Positions 1 to 9,192 of a stretch of 51,437 nucleotides of DNA are shown here, piece by piece; position 1 is the first letter of the stretch, and the number at the start of each line of letters is the position of its first letter. The notes beneath the pieces are model-generated. The model was not told where the DNA came from. It did no database searches and saw only the letters and a list, made by a program, of their open reading frames with translations. A program made the position numbers and the translations under genes. The DNA comes from Sistotremastrum niveocremeum HHB9708 (taxonomy: Eukaryota > Basidiomycota > Agaricomycetes > Sistotremastrales > Sistotremastraceae), in assembly GCA_001630475.1 (NCBI GenBank), contig KV419468.1, forward strand, positions 1 through 51,437, read 5' to 3'.

Positions 1-1
1 G

Positions 2-136
2 ATCACAATGTCTGTCATCATCTCCGTAGACCAATGCTTCAAGGATCAGGATATAAGCTTGGCTAAACGGCTGTTCAAGCAAGCAGTGACCTCAATCAGT
101 TCTAATGTGATGCCAATCCAGATTCCAGAAGCATAG
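2..136 (+). other. Possible C-terminal exon of an upstream gene
   Basis: The first frame is open from the window edge to a TAG at 134-136 and encodes about 44 residues, including the stretch VDQCFKDQDISLAKRLFKQA, which could form an amphipathic helix. It could be the last exon of a gene that begins outside the window, or chance. No family is recognised and no splice acceptor can be judged because the sequence begins here. Confidence 0.2.
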
Positions 137-687
137 CAGGTGCGTTCTTCACCCCGCATGTCACATCTTCCTCGATTGACGACTGCTCACAAGTCACTGT
201 CTTCTCATATTTTGCATTCTTCATTATTCTTCTGTGCTCTCTTGTTATCCCCCCTCGCCTCTTGATTGTCACCTACGCTACAAGCTCTCGTCCTTGTCAA
301 ACTGCCGTATCCGCGCGTCGACAAGCAGGTGTATAACTGTCGGATGTTTGAAGGCAAGACGGGCTCAAAAACAAAGGTGATGCAACAATTACTCCAGAAG
401 CCACTCAACTACTCTATGTCATATTGCCTCAGCGTAGTCATCAATGCCCTCGGACTGTCCCCAATCATCCAGAATCTCCTTGCGATGACTTCAGCTTCTC
501 ACCTCCTTCGACAATTCCATTCTAATCTGTCTGGATCAAACACGATTTCTGTACTCATAGAGGGAGCAGAGCTGACGTGACAAGAACGATCTGGTCGGAC
601 CGGCAAATTTGGTGTATTATGTGCAGTGACTACTCTCTCAAAGAACGCTCTTTGCCTGTGACTAATAACTGCTGGTCAGGTTACGGC
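137..687. other. Intergenic, no gene recognised
   Basis: Open frames here are short and overlap on both strands without recognisable motifs. I see no RNA gene and no clear repeat. It may contain the 3' flank of a gene to the left. Confidence 0.4.
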
Positions 688-830
688 TAAGGTTGCCCAT
701 GGGCTGGGTGTCACCCGGGTACCCGCAAAAGGTACCCGACACTAGGTATCTGCCGCAGCCAAACCCGGCGGATACGAGTTTGGATTTCTGGAACGACGGG
801 TTACCCGCCATACCCGCGGTAATTAATATA
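688..830. mobile_element. Fragment of a GGTACC-rich hAT-like element
   Basis: The segment starts TAAGGTTGCCCATGGG and carries repeated GGTACCCG and ACCCGC words. The start resembles the TAAGGATGTTA terminus of the complete element at 2180-2557, and the GGTACC repeats are shared with it and with 1735-1850 and the right window edge. I cannot find a matching right terminus or a target duplication, so it is probably a decayed copy. Confidence 0.4.
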
Positions 831-1689
831 TATATTGCTTAAATTCATAAATATATTATATCATCATCATCACGTGGTGTGTTGACCGTAAGCGGCACTC
901 TTGACCATCGATTGGGCGCCTCTTGGGCTCTGCAGCTTCAGCGTCACATCACCTTCGTCCATTAACATCCTATTCACAATATCTCACATCGTTATCACCA
1001 CGGACGTGCCAAAATCTATTCTTGTCGACCTTTCCAATCGTCATCAACAAAGTTCTCTTGTCCCATTTCCACTTTTTCTCTCTCGCATCTGAGTCGTTTC
1101 CGTTGGCTCCTCAAGTCAAGCACGGGTAATCAAGATCGTCTTTCGTGTGTCAGTATCGGGGCTCTGGAGCTGTCTGGTGGGACAAGATGATCGTTGATGT
1201 GATAAGGGCCATGATGTGTTTGGGTGTGTTTTAAATCGTCATTTCGTTTCTTGTACTAACTCTATTTCTTACTTACATTGCGTCCTCCACATGCTCTATC
1301 TCATCTCGCCTTTGATTTCTCCTTGCATGGCACCTCACTTTCCTTCGACATCTACGTTTCTCTTGTCATCCGATTGTTGACGCGTCGCCATTTACCCCTC
1401 CAGTCGGAACCTTTGCCCTTGACGACGCGGCTTTCATCCTCAAGATGCCGCATCTGGATCAATTCCTCAATTCCCCCTTGCCTGCTTTCCTCCATGGGAC
1501 TCAAGTGTGTACATGAACAGGTATAGAGTGCAAATACTGGGGCACGTTGGCTTGAGATCGTATGTTGACATCACTTCTCTGCCTATTTGTCCACTCATTC
1601 AAGCCCGTCTCTCTTGCATTGTAGCGTCCATCTTGTCCTCCAGTGTGATTGATAAATTTGGTCTTTAGTCCCACTCACTGCAATGCCCA
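831..1689. other. Unassigned region with one weak exon candidate
   Basis: AT-rich at the left, pyrimidine-rich further on. One frame is open around 1371-1500 and reads, among others, FALDDAAFILKMPHLDQFL, which has protein-like composition. A TGA lies just upstream in the same frame and no paired splice sites are obvious, so it may be a decayed exon. Nothing else can be supported. The missing 5' exons of the broken receptor gene were looked for here and not found. Confidence 0.25.
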
Positions 1690-2040
1690 TGTACGTACTC
1701 TCTCCACTCTCCTGCCGTTATTCATGGGTTGACGGGTACCTGCAGGGTCTACCCACGGGTTGCAGGTACTTGGGGGGCAGAAACCTGCCGGATACGGGTT
1801 TGACTTCCAAATTTGAGGCAGGTACCTGTACCTGTGGGCAATCTGTCAGGTTGCCTGCCAGTTTGCCCTACAGTCACACAGATTGTACTTTGGAACTCTC
1901 TTCTAAAATAGAGTTCCAAAGTCCAATCTACCTGACTGCAGGCAAGCACAGGTTGTGGTGGGATTGTGACTGGTTAAACTCTTCATCTAGGGTCTGAAAG
2001 TCCAGTCACAAATGGACTTTTTCCATTTTTGCCTGTGACT

Positions 2041-2140
2041 ACTTCTGAAAAAATTAGACCTACTAATTGTACTTTTGAGCGCTCAGGAGCACTAAAAAGT
2101 ACTCAAAAGTACAATTAATAGGTCTAATTTTTTCTGAAGT
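2041..2140. repeat. Near-perfect 39-bp inverted repeat (hairpin)
   Basis: The left arm 2041-2079 and right arm 2102-2140 are complementary except at two positions, with a 22-nt spacer. The arms begin ACTTCTGAAAAAATTAGACC and end in its complement. Transcribed, this would form a long stem. It lies within decayed MITE sequence. Confidence 0.8.
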
Positions 2141-2179
2141 ATGATGAATATGTGGCCATACCCACTTGAGACCTAAAAT

Positions 2180-2557
2180 TAAGGATGTTAAACGAGTATA
2201 TCTTGCGGGTATGGGTACCTGCGCAGAAATTCAGAATCCATACCCACATCTGCCAGGTATTTTGACATGGGTACCTGCTACCTGTCAGGTATACCCACAG
2301 ATATTCAGAATATATTTCCTATTTTTAAAACAATTTTTTCGAGCTGTTTGAGCAATTTGGAGCCATAAAAAATTTGGGGTATCTGAAGACCTATGGGTGA
2401 GGCAGGTACCTGTGGTGAAAATTTCCCAGAACCAATACCTGCATCTGCCGGGTATTGATACATGCAGGTATTGTGTGTACGGGTACCTGTCCTTGGCGGG
2501 TACCTGTGGCAGGTACCCGGGCATGCAATACCGGGTACCACTCATCTAACATCCTTA
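2180..2557. mobile_element. 378-bp hAT-like MITE inserted in an older MITE
   Basis: Perfect 11-bp terminal inverted repeats TAAGGATGTTA (2180-2190) and TAACATCCTTA (2547-2557) are flanked by an exact 8-bp direct repeat CCTAAAAT (2172-2179 and 2558-2565). An 8-bp target duplication is typical of hAT transposons. Removing the element and one repeat restores GAGACCTAAAATACCTTGGG, which matches the uninterrupted MITE near 44480. The interior is noncoding and rich in GGTACC/GGTACCTG words, likely subterminal transposase-binding repeats. It is non-autonomous. Confidence 0.85.
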
Positions 2558-2800
2558 CCTAAAATACCTTGGGTATGCTGCTATAATTCCAGTTCAGTGA
2601 GCATTGGACAAGCTACAACTCGTATTGCCCGTTAGGGTTGCACCTCTAGTAGTATCTTCGTAGGTTATCTTTACTAGTCATCTGCTGAAAACCCTTAAAT
2701 TTTCGCATCTGTATTTCAGGCCATTACTCTCACCACATTCGGAGTCGCCTGCTTCCCACGCAAATCCTGGGGATGTCCCAGTTCTCGAATGGCATACTTG

Positions 2801-3091
2801 TGTTGAGTATTCGAACTCATTCTCTGAGGCTGCAGGGGGAGTTATCGGAGTCTCGGGATTCAGCCGCGCTATGCCACTAGGTTGAGCGGAGTCTCAACTA
2901 TGGCAATCGACTGTATAGATAGTTTAGCGGAGTTTAGACTGAACCTCAGTGTTGTACACAATCACTGAGGTCAGTATTCGTCTTCTATAGTTTCATTCTT
3001 TTGCTGATGACTTGTGTAGCTGTATTTCGCACAGGTAGCATTACTCAATACATTGAGTGTTGTACACAATCACTGAGCTGTATTTCGCACA
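2801..3091 (+). repeat. 5' LTR of the copia element
   Basis: 291 bp, from TGTTGAGTATTCG to GTATTTCGCACA. It contains an internal duplicated motif: GTTGTACACAATCACTGAG followed later by another GTTGTACACAATCACTGAG, and TGTATTTCGCACA occurs twice. It should carry the promoter and polyadenylation signals of the element. Confidence 0.95.
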
Positions 3092-3110
3092 GGTTATGAG
3101 CCCTGCGCTC
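3092..3110 (+). other. Primer binding site for a half initiator-tRNA-Met
   Basis: Directly after the LTR's terminal CA stands GGTTATGAGCCCTGCGC. Its complement, GCGCAGGGCTCATAACC, contains the CTCATAA anticodon loop and the 5' anticodon stem of eukaryotic initiator methionine tRNA, not the tRNA 3' end. This is the arrangement of Drosophila copia and yeast Ty5, which prime with a cleaved tRNA half. Confidence 0.85.
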
Positions 3111-3188
3111 GAAAACTGAAAGCTCAAGTCCTTCACTCATTTTTCTCGACCTTACCACTTCTCCCTTTCAACATACTCGTATCCCGAC

Positions 3189-6100
3189 ATGTCGTCGGCA
3201 AACGATACACTATCAAACGCGTTTAAGAACTTGCCGCACCTCACCGGCAGCGAAGACTACAATGTCTGGAAGGCGAAATTGTCACTTATATTGGACATCA
3301 AAGGACTTCTAGGCTACGTCGACGGCACAATCAAGGAGCCTACGAGTACCGTCGCCGATGTCACAGACAAAGACGGCGCAGTTACGGGAACAAAAATAGT
3401 TCCACCCGATGCCACCCTCCTCGAAGCATGGAACCTTCAAAATAAGAGGGCAAAGCTCGACATCATGTTCAGTGTCAGTAAACCATTGGTACCAATTGTC
3501 AATGCTTGTACTACGGCACGAGAAGCTTGGAGGAAATTCGAAACCTCATACGAAAACCGTGGAGCCCCCCAGATCACCTCCCTCATTCGAAAACTTTTCA
3601 CTACGAGATACGTCGAAGGCACAGATATACAAGAACATTTCAATAATCTCATCACGATGAACAACGAAATGGCCACCCTCAACTTCGTCTTAACCGATTT
3701 CATGTTCTCCTGCACCATCCAGGCATCTATGCCAGAATCCTTTGGAGCTTTCGTCAGCATGATGAGTGTTCAGCCTCGAACTGTTGATGAAACATGCAGT
3801 CTACTCCGTCAAGAAGTCGAACGGCGGAAAGAGTCAAGTCATATCAACACCCTTGCCACCGAGACCGCATTAGCCGCACAGAGAGCCTCTAGACCTCGAT
3901 GTGGCAACTGTGGGATGGCGACTCATTCCAAAGAGATGTGTTGGGGCATAGGTGGTGGTAAACAAGGTCAGGGTCCAGCTGAACGACCGTACGGCAACAT
4001 CAAAACACCCGAGCATCCCAACGGGAAACCGAGAGCTCGTGTTGCTCAAACTCAGGCAATACAACCAGTATCTACGCTGACACCTGTCCCTACCGTCCCC
4101 GCACCAATCCCCCAAGCCAATTTTGTCGACACTCGCATCGATGCCAGGGCCCTGGTTGCTGCTTTTAGCGCCGACATCCTGGACGGCTACGTTATTGATT
4201 CCGGTGCCACTAGGCATATCAGTAACAACATTGCTGATTTTGTTGAACTTCATTCAACAAACATTTCTATTCGAGGACTGGGCGGACACATGGAAACGGG
4301 ATCTGGTGTTGGCACTGTCAGGATCAAATGGTTGGATACTGGTCGAGTATCGGAACTCAACAATGTCCTGTATTCCCCAACGGCCGATGTACGACTCATC
4401 TCCAAATCCGAGCTAGATCTTCTTGGATGGGAGTCCCGATCTAAAAATGGGATTTACAAATGGTTTGACAGCCATGGCCATTTCCTTGGGACGGCTCACA
4501 AACAAAATGGGATGTGGCCCATCAATGCCACTATTGAAGGACCGGTTGCCAACATTGCTTCCGCACCTGGGGGTCCAAAAGCGAACAGATATCTGTGGCA
4601 TTGTCGTACTGGCCATCAGGCTATCTCTACCATCGAATCTATGATTCGTAATGGGACTGTTGAAGGTCTGGAAGTTGACATGAGCGACCCAATTCCAATC
4701 TGTGGTCCCTGTATCAAAGGAAAACACGAACATATTCCGTTCCCTAGCTCAGGGCATCGTGCCACAGCTCCTCTCGAACGTATCCACGCCGATCTATGCG
4801 GGCCTTTCAGCGTCGCCAGTCGAGGGGGTCACAGATATTTTCTGGGACTCACCGATGATTATACCCATATGTATTGGGTGTTCTTTCTCCGAGAAAAGAC
4901 GGGCATTCTCCAGATCTTCAAAGATTTCAAAGCTATTGCCGAGAATCAGTCCAACCAATCCTGGAAACGTCTTCGCAGTGACAATGGCGGAGAATTCGTC
5001 AATGCCGAACTCGAACAGTGGCTTACCTCCCAAGGTATCATACACGAAACGACTGTACCCTATACTCCTGAACAAAACGGTGTCGCTGAAAGAGCCAATC
5101 GCACAATAATGGAACGCGTTCGAGCCATGATCTACGCCCGAAATGTGAGCCTATCCTTCTGGGCTGAAGCTGTGAATGCCGCCACTTACCTCCGAAACCG
5201 TAGCCCCACCTCCACACTTCCTAAAGACAAAACTCCATATGAGTTATGGCATGGATCTAAGCCATCGGTGGGGCACTTACGGGTATTCGGGGTGAAGTGT
5301 TGGGTTCATGTACCGGACGAACTGCGTAAAAAGCTTGATCCTAAGTCGATTGAATGCATTTTCCTTGGCTATTATGAGGACTCGAAAGCCTACCGGTGCT
5401 ATGATCCTAAAACGCAGCGTTACTACAAGTCGTGCCATGTCATCTTTGACGAAACCTTGCACAAAATTGTGGAGGTGCCATTTCCTTCGTCTGCAGGGGG
5501 AGTTAAGCTCCTGGAATCAGATCTCAAGGGTACATCTGAAGAAACCACACCTAATGACGATGACAATCATGTTTCACATTATCAAGATGAACATGATTCA
5601 GATCACCAGACGCTCGACAACGATCATTCTGTTGAACAAGAGAATCAGGAAACACAGAATAACCTCGCTGATGATCGTACCGAGACCCATGAGATTGGTG
5701 GTAATCCAGGAAACATTGCAGCCGAAGAAAGTGGAGACATCGTACCTGAGACTCCAACGAGGGCACCCAGACAGCGAAAGATATATGGACCAGCATCTCG
5801 AAAATCCAGACGAAATGAAGGGCTTGAGGCTGAGCACTTTGTCCCACTAGAAGGGGCCCCAGCCCCTCAGCCGGCGCAGACGTCGACGTCAGGACAAGAT
5901 TCCGACAATGAATCAGAACTTTCAGACGTACCTTCAGGTGCTGGATATATGGACGATGATGATGAACAGGCATTCAAAGTCAACGAAGTCAAAGTATTGC
6001 CGTCAGGGATGGAACCAAAAACCTATCAGGAAGCAATAAACAGTGAAGATAAAGAGCACTGGATTGCTGCGATGAAGACAGAACACGAAACCTTACAGGA

Positions 6101-7610
6101 ATACGGCACTTGGCATATTGGCCCACGCCGTCCTGGAGTTCAACTCGTGGGTTCTAAATGGGTATTCCATATCAAACACGACAAGAAAGGCGAAATACTA
6201 AAGTATAAAGCCAGACTTGTGGCTCAGGGTTTTTCGCAGCGATTTGGCGAATCATACTTTGATGTCTTTGCACCTGTTGGGCGATTTGAGTCGTTGAGGA
6301 TGGTTATTAGTCTGGGCAAGAAACTTGGATGGGTCATCCGGCAAGCAGACGTAAAATCAGCTTACCTTAATGGACTCTTGGAGGAGCAGATCGATCTCAG
6401 ACAGCCGGAAGGATTTATCGAGGGGAACCATGGTGATGTGTGCATCTTACAGGCACCTTTGTACGGCCTCAAGCAGGCTGGACGAGCTTGGTATCTATTC
6501 ATCAACGGAGTCTACAAAGATCTGGGTTTCGAGCGCATTCATGTGGACCATGCTGTATATGCTCGACGTACCAATACAGGCTGCAGCATTATCAATATGG
6601 CAGTCGACGACCTCGCTATGACATCCAGTTCCGATCCTGAAGCTGATAATCTGGAAAGAGAACTCGGTGAAAAGATCAAAATGGTTTTTGGCGGAGAATT
6701 ACACTGGATACTTGGAATCGAAGCCGTCAATCAGCCAGATGGATCCTGCATCTTGACTCAGAGAGCGTACATCGATACCCTCCTTCGTCGGTTCAATCTT
6801 GATGGCCTCGAAGTAAAACCAGTGGCCACTCCACTTGACCCTTCTGTTGTCTTGGATTCGTCTATGTCTCCAGACCTCAGTGATCATAAGACAATCCTCG
6901 AAATGCAAAAGGTGCCTTATCGCGAAGCCATAGGAGCAATTAACTACGCTGTTCATGCCACCCGACCGGATATCGCACATGCAGCTCAGAAATTGGCTAG
7001 ATTCTGTTCTAACCCTGGCCCGGGACATTGGAACGCAGTGAAACGTGTCTTACGATATTTAAAAGGGACCAGGAACCATGGCCTTCGTCTTGGAGGTAAT
7101 AACTCTAATGAGCCACTCGCCATATATTCCGATGCCGACTGGGGCGAAGATCGTGATACTCGACGCTCCACCTCCGGCTACGCAGCCTACTGTTTTGGGA
7201 GTTTAGTCAGTTGGAGCTCGAAGCTACAGCAGACCGTCGCACTGTCGACGCTCGAGGCAGAATACATGGCTGCGTCTCATGCATTACAACAGGCGCTCTG
7301 GATGCGAGAATTCCTCAAAGAATTAAATTTGGAGGAACTTGGACTCGGGAACCTCACCCCCACACCCGTTTACATTGATAATCAAGGCACGATTGCATTT
7401 GCGAAAGGAACTACCAGCTATGGACGGACCAAACACATCGATATTCGACATCACTTCGTCCGTGAACAACTCGATGCTAAACACATATCCATCAACTACA
7501 TTCCTTCAAAAGCCAATGTTGCCGACCTGTTTACCAAAGCATTATCTCGGCCTCTCTTCGAAACTCACCTGAATAACCTCCGGATTCATGAGCTCGAGGG
7601 GGAGTGTTGA
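3189..7610 (+). CDS. Copia-type Gag-Pol polyprotein, 1473 aa
   Basis: Single uninterrupted frame. The N-terminal Gag region (about residues 1-300) ends with a CCHC zinc knuckle, CGNCGMATHSKEMC (from about 238). The aspartic protease signature is VIDSGATRHIS (about 335). Integrase follows: HX5H...CX2C finger (WHCRTGH ... CGPCIKGK), then the DD35E core with D in HADLCGPF (about 533), D in RSDNGGEF (about 597) and E in NGVAERANRT (about 633). The acidic spacer is followed by reverse transcriptase (WVFHIKHDKKGE, RQADVKSAYLNG, catalytic AVDDLAM where YVDD is usual, about 1137) and RNase H (YSDADWGED, LSTLEAEYMA, YIDNQGT). Order PR-IN-RT-RH defines Ty1/copia. The last two codons, TGT TGA, are the first six bases of the 3' LTR, so the purine tract is coding. 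The ATG lies 98 bp after the LTR. All catalytic residues are present, so it is likely functional. Confidence 0.95.
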   Translation: MSSANDTLSNAFKNLPHLTGSEDYNVWKAKLSLILDIKGLLGYVDGTIKEPTSTVADVTDKDGAVTGTKIVPPDATLLEAWNLQNKRAKLDIMFSVSKPLVPIVNACTTAREAWRKFETSYENRGAPQITSLIRKLFTTRYVEGTDIQEHFNNLITMNNEMATLNFVLTDFMFSCTIQASMPESFGAFVSMMSVQPRTVDETCSLLRQEVERRKESSHINTLATETALAAQRASRPRCGNCGMATHSKEMCWGIGGGKQGQGPAERPYGNIKTPEHPNGKPRARVAQTQAIQPVSTLTPVPTVPAPIPQANFVDTRIDARALVAAFSADILDGYVIDSGATRHISNNIADFVELHSTNISIRGLGGHMETGSGVGTVRIKWLDTGRVSELNNVLYSPTADVRLISKSELDLLGWESRSKNGIYKWFDSHGHFLGTAHKQNGMWPINATIEGPVANIASAPGGPKANRYLWHCRTGHQAISTIESMIRNGTVEGLEVDMSDPIPICGPCIKGKHEHIPFPSSGHRATAPLERIHADLCGPFSVASRGGHRYFLGLTDDYTHMYWVFFLREKTGILQIFKDFKAIAENQSNQSWKRLRSDNGGEFVNAELEQWLTSQGIIHETTVPYTPEQNGVAERANRTIMERVRAMIYARNVSLSFWAEAVNAATYLRNRSPTSTLPKDKTPYELWHGSKPSVGHLRVFGVKCWVHVPDELRKKLDPKSIECIFLGYYEDSKAYRCYDPKTQRYYKSCHVIFDETLHKIVEVPFPSSAGGVKLLESDLKGTSEETTPNDDDNHVSHYQDEHDSDHQTLDNDHSVEQENQETQNNLADDRTETHEIGGNPGNIAAEESGDIVPETPTRAPRQRKIYGPASRKSRRNEGLEAEHFVPLEGAPAPQPAQTSTSGQDSDNESELSDVPSGAGYMDDDDEQAFKVNEVKVLPSGMEPKTYQEAINSEDKEHWIAAMKTEHETLQEYGTWHIGPRRPGVQLVGSKWVFHIKHDKKGEILKYKARLVAQGFSQRFGESYFDVFAPVGRFESLRMVISLGKKLGWVIRQADVKSAYLNGLLEEQIDLRQPEGFIEGNHGDVCILQAPLYGLKQAGRAWYLFINGVYKDLGFERIHVDHAVYARRTNTGCSIINMAVDDLAMTSSSDPEADNLERELGEKIKMVFGGELHWILGIEAVNQPDGSCILTQRAYIDTLLRRFNLDGLEVKPVATPLDPSVVLDSSMSPDLSDHKTILEMQKVPYREAIGAINYAVHATRPDIAHAAQKLARFCSNPGPGHWNAVKRVLRYLKGTRNHGLRLGGNNSNEPLAIYSDADWGEDRDTRRSTSGYAAYCFGSLVSWSSKLQQTVALSTLEAEYMAASHALQQALWMREFLKELNLEELGLGNLTPTPVYIDNQGTIAFAKGTTSYGRTKHIDIRHHFVREQLDAKHISINYIPSKANVADLFTKALSRPLFETHLNNLRIHELEGEC
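7594..7604 (+). other. Polypurine tract of the copia element
   Basis: CGAGGGGGAG immediately precedes the TGTTGAG start of the 3' LTR. It would prime plus-strand DNA synthesis. It overlaps the last codons of gag-pol. Confidence 0.85.
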
Positions 7611-8412
7611 GTAGTGTTCTGAGGTCCAGTCACGACTGGACTTTTGACCCCCGGAGGGTGCGACTGGCAACTGCCGGTCCGGTTGCCGTCCAAAATTTGG
7701 TGTGACTGGCAACTGCGACTGCGGTTGCGGTCCGGCGACCGGTCACGGCTGCGACCAGTTGTGCAACCAGTCATGGCCACTTTTTCCAGTCACAACTGGT
7801 CTTTTATCAACATTTTAATCATTATTATATTATATATACTGTATATACACCTCATATGATGTGGTACATGCATCTAGAGATCAACATACACCAGATATGT
7901 CACTATAAACCCCCATTTGGGACCCAAAATACCCTCTGAGTACCCTGGTTGGGGACCCTTAAGGGTCCTCGGTTGCGACCACGGTCACGACCAGTCATGA
8001 CTGCAGTTGCCGGTTGCCTGATTTTCCAAAAACCTAGGCAACCAGCAACTGCGGTCCGGTCACGGTCCGGTCGCGACTGCCGGTTGCCACCGGTCACGGC
8101 AACTGGACCTTGGAACACTAGTGTTGAGTATTCGAACTCATTCTCTGAGGCTGCAGGGGGAGTTATCGGAGTCTCGGGATTCAGCCGCGCTATGCCACTA
8201 GGTTGAGCGGAGTCTCAACTATGGCAATCGACTGTATAGATAGTTTAGCGGAGTTTAGACTGAACCTCAGTGTTGTACACAATCACTGAGGTCAGTATTC
8301 GTCTTCTATAGTTTCATTCTTTTGCTGATGACTTGTGTAGCTGTATTTCGCACAGGTAGCATTACTCAATACATTGAGTGTTGTACACAATCACTGAGCT
8401 GTATTTCGCACA
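7605..8412 (+). repeat. 3' LTR of the copia element, interrupted by a MITE
   Basis: LTR bases 1-7 are at 7605-7611 and the full 291-bp LTR can be read at 8122-8412, because the MITE at 7612-8120 duplicated the 8-bp target GTGTTGAG, which spans the polypurine tract/LTR junction. Apart from the insertion it reads the same as the 5' LTR. Confidence 0.9.
7612..8120. mobile_element. 509-bp hAT-like MITE, copy 1 (inside the 3' LTR)
   Basis: Imperfect terminal inverted repeats: left TAGTGTTCTGAGGTCCAGT, right end complement TAGTGTTCCAAGGTCCAGT (two mismatches in 19). The 8-bp target duplication GTGTTGAG is at 7604-7611 and 8121-8128. The interior is rich in CCGGTTGC/GCAACTG words and has a central perfect palindrome GGACCCTTAAGGGTCC (7953-7968). 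No transposase is encoded. The 8-bp duplication and TAG terminus fit hAT. Confidence 0.9.
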
Positions 8413-8683
8413 ACTTGGTCGTCTCACTGATCTGGAGCTTTGTCTTCTTCGTCGTGATTATAAGTTTCGCCGTGCACAGAAACAAAGCGGAGCCATATTA
8501 CGGAAACACTGGCTACTGTGCGATTTCCTCTAATAAATGGTGACGTTTCAATCATACTAGATTTGAAGGGTGTTGGATCCGTTCTCCTACGTATTGGAAA
8601 GCCGGAATTGGTATATTCCCTTGCTCCCTTTTTTTCAGCGCCTCACTATCTTTTAGGTCTTGAATATGCATGGATGTGGCTTG

Positions 8684-9192
8684 TAGTGTTCTGAGGTCCA
8701 GTCACGACTGGACTTTTGACCCCCGGAGGGTGTGACTGGCAACTGCCGGTCCGGTTGCCATCCAAAATTTTGTGTGACTGGCAACTGCGACTGCGGTTGC
8801 GGTCCGGCGACCGGTCACGGCTGCGACCAGTTGCGCAACCGGTCATGGCCACTTTTTCCAGTCACAACTGGTCTTTTATCAATATTTTAATCATTATGAT
8901 ATTATATATACTGTATATACACCTCATATGATGTGGTACATGCATATAGAGACCAATATACACCAGATATGTCATTATAAACCCCCATTTGGGACCCAAA
9001 ATACCCTCTGGGTACCCTGGTTGGGGACCCTTAAGGGTCCTCGGTTGCGACCACGGTCACGACCGGTCATGACTGCAGTTGCTGGTTGCCTGATTTTCCA
9101 GGAACCTAGGCAACCGGCAACTGCAGTCCGGTCACGGTCCGGTCGCGACTGCCGGTTGCCACCGGTCACGGCAACTGGACCTTGGAACACTA
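8684..9192. mobile_element. 509-bp hAT-like MITE, copy 2 (inside a receptor exon)
   Basis: Same length and nearly the same sequence as copy 1, differing at a small number of positions by eye. The 8-bp target duplication GTGGCTTG is at 8676-8683 and 9193-9200. Removing the element and one duplicate restores the exon reading WMWLAGLSNILLY, which matches the intact paralogue. Both copies seem recent. Confidence 0.9.

Larger units (their letters stand above)
1735..2600. mobile_element. Nest of decayed hAT-like MITEs
   Basis: Several element ends are stacked here. 1735-1850 is GGTACC-rich. Around 1889-1921 two MITE termini lie back to back (TTTGGAACTCT ... AGAGTTCCAAA). A further terminus TAGGGTCTGAAAGTCC begins near 1990, and its downstream part (ATGATGAATATGTGGCC, then GAGACCTAAAATACC once the inserted element at 2180 is removed) matches the MITE at 44162-44677. 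No clean outer target duplication is visible, so the outer copies are old or truncated. The region probably replaced or separated the 5' exons of the receptor gene that resumes at 2720. Confidence 0.6.
2801..8412 (+). mobile_element. Complete Ty1/copia LTR retrotransposon
   Basis: Two 291-bp LTRs (5' 2801-3091; 3' beginning at 7605, interrupted, resuming 8122-8412) look identical when read side by side. Both begin TG and end CA. The target duplication ACTTG is at 2796-2800 and 8413-8417. A primer binding site abuts the 5' LTR, one gag-pol frame fills 3189-7610, and a purine-rich tract (7594-7604) abuts the 3' LTR. The insertion splits an exon of the receptor pseudogene. Identical LTRs and an intact frame indicate a recent insertion. 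A 509-bp MITE later inserted seven bases into the 3' LTR. Confidence 0.95.
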
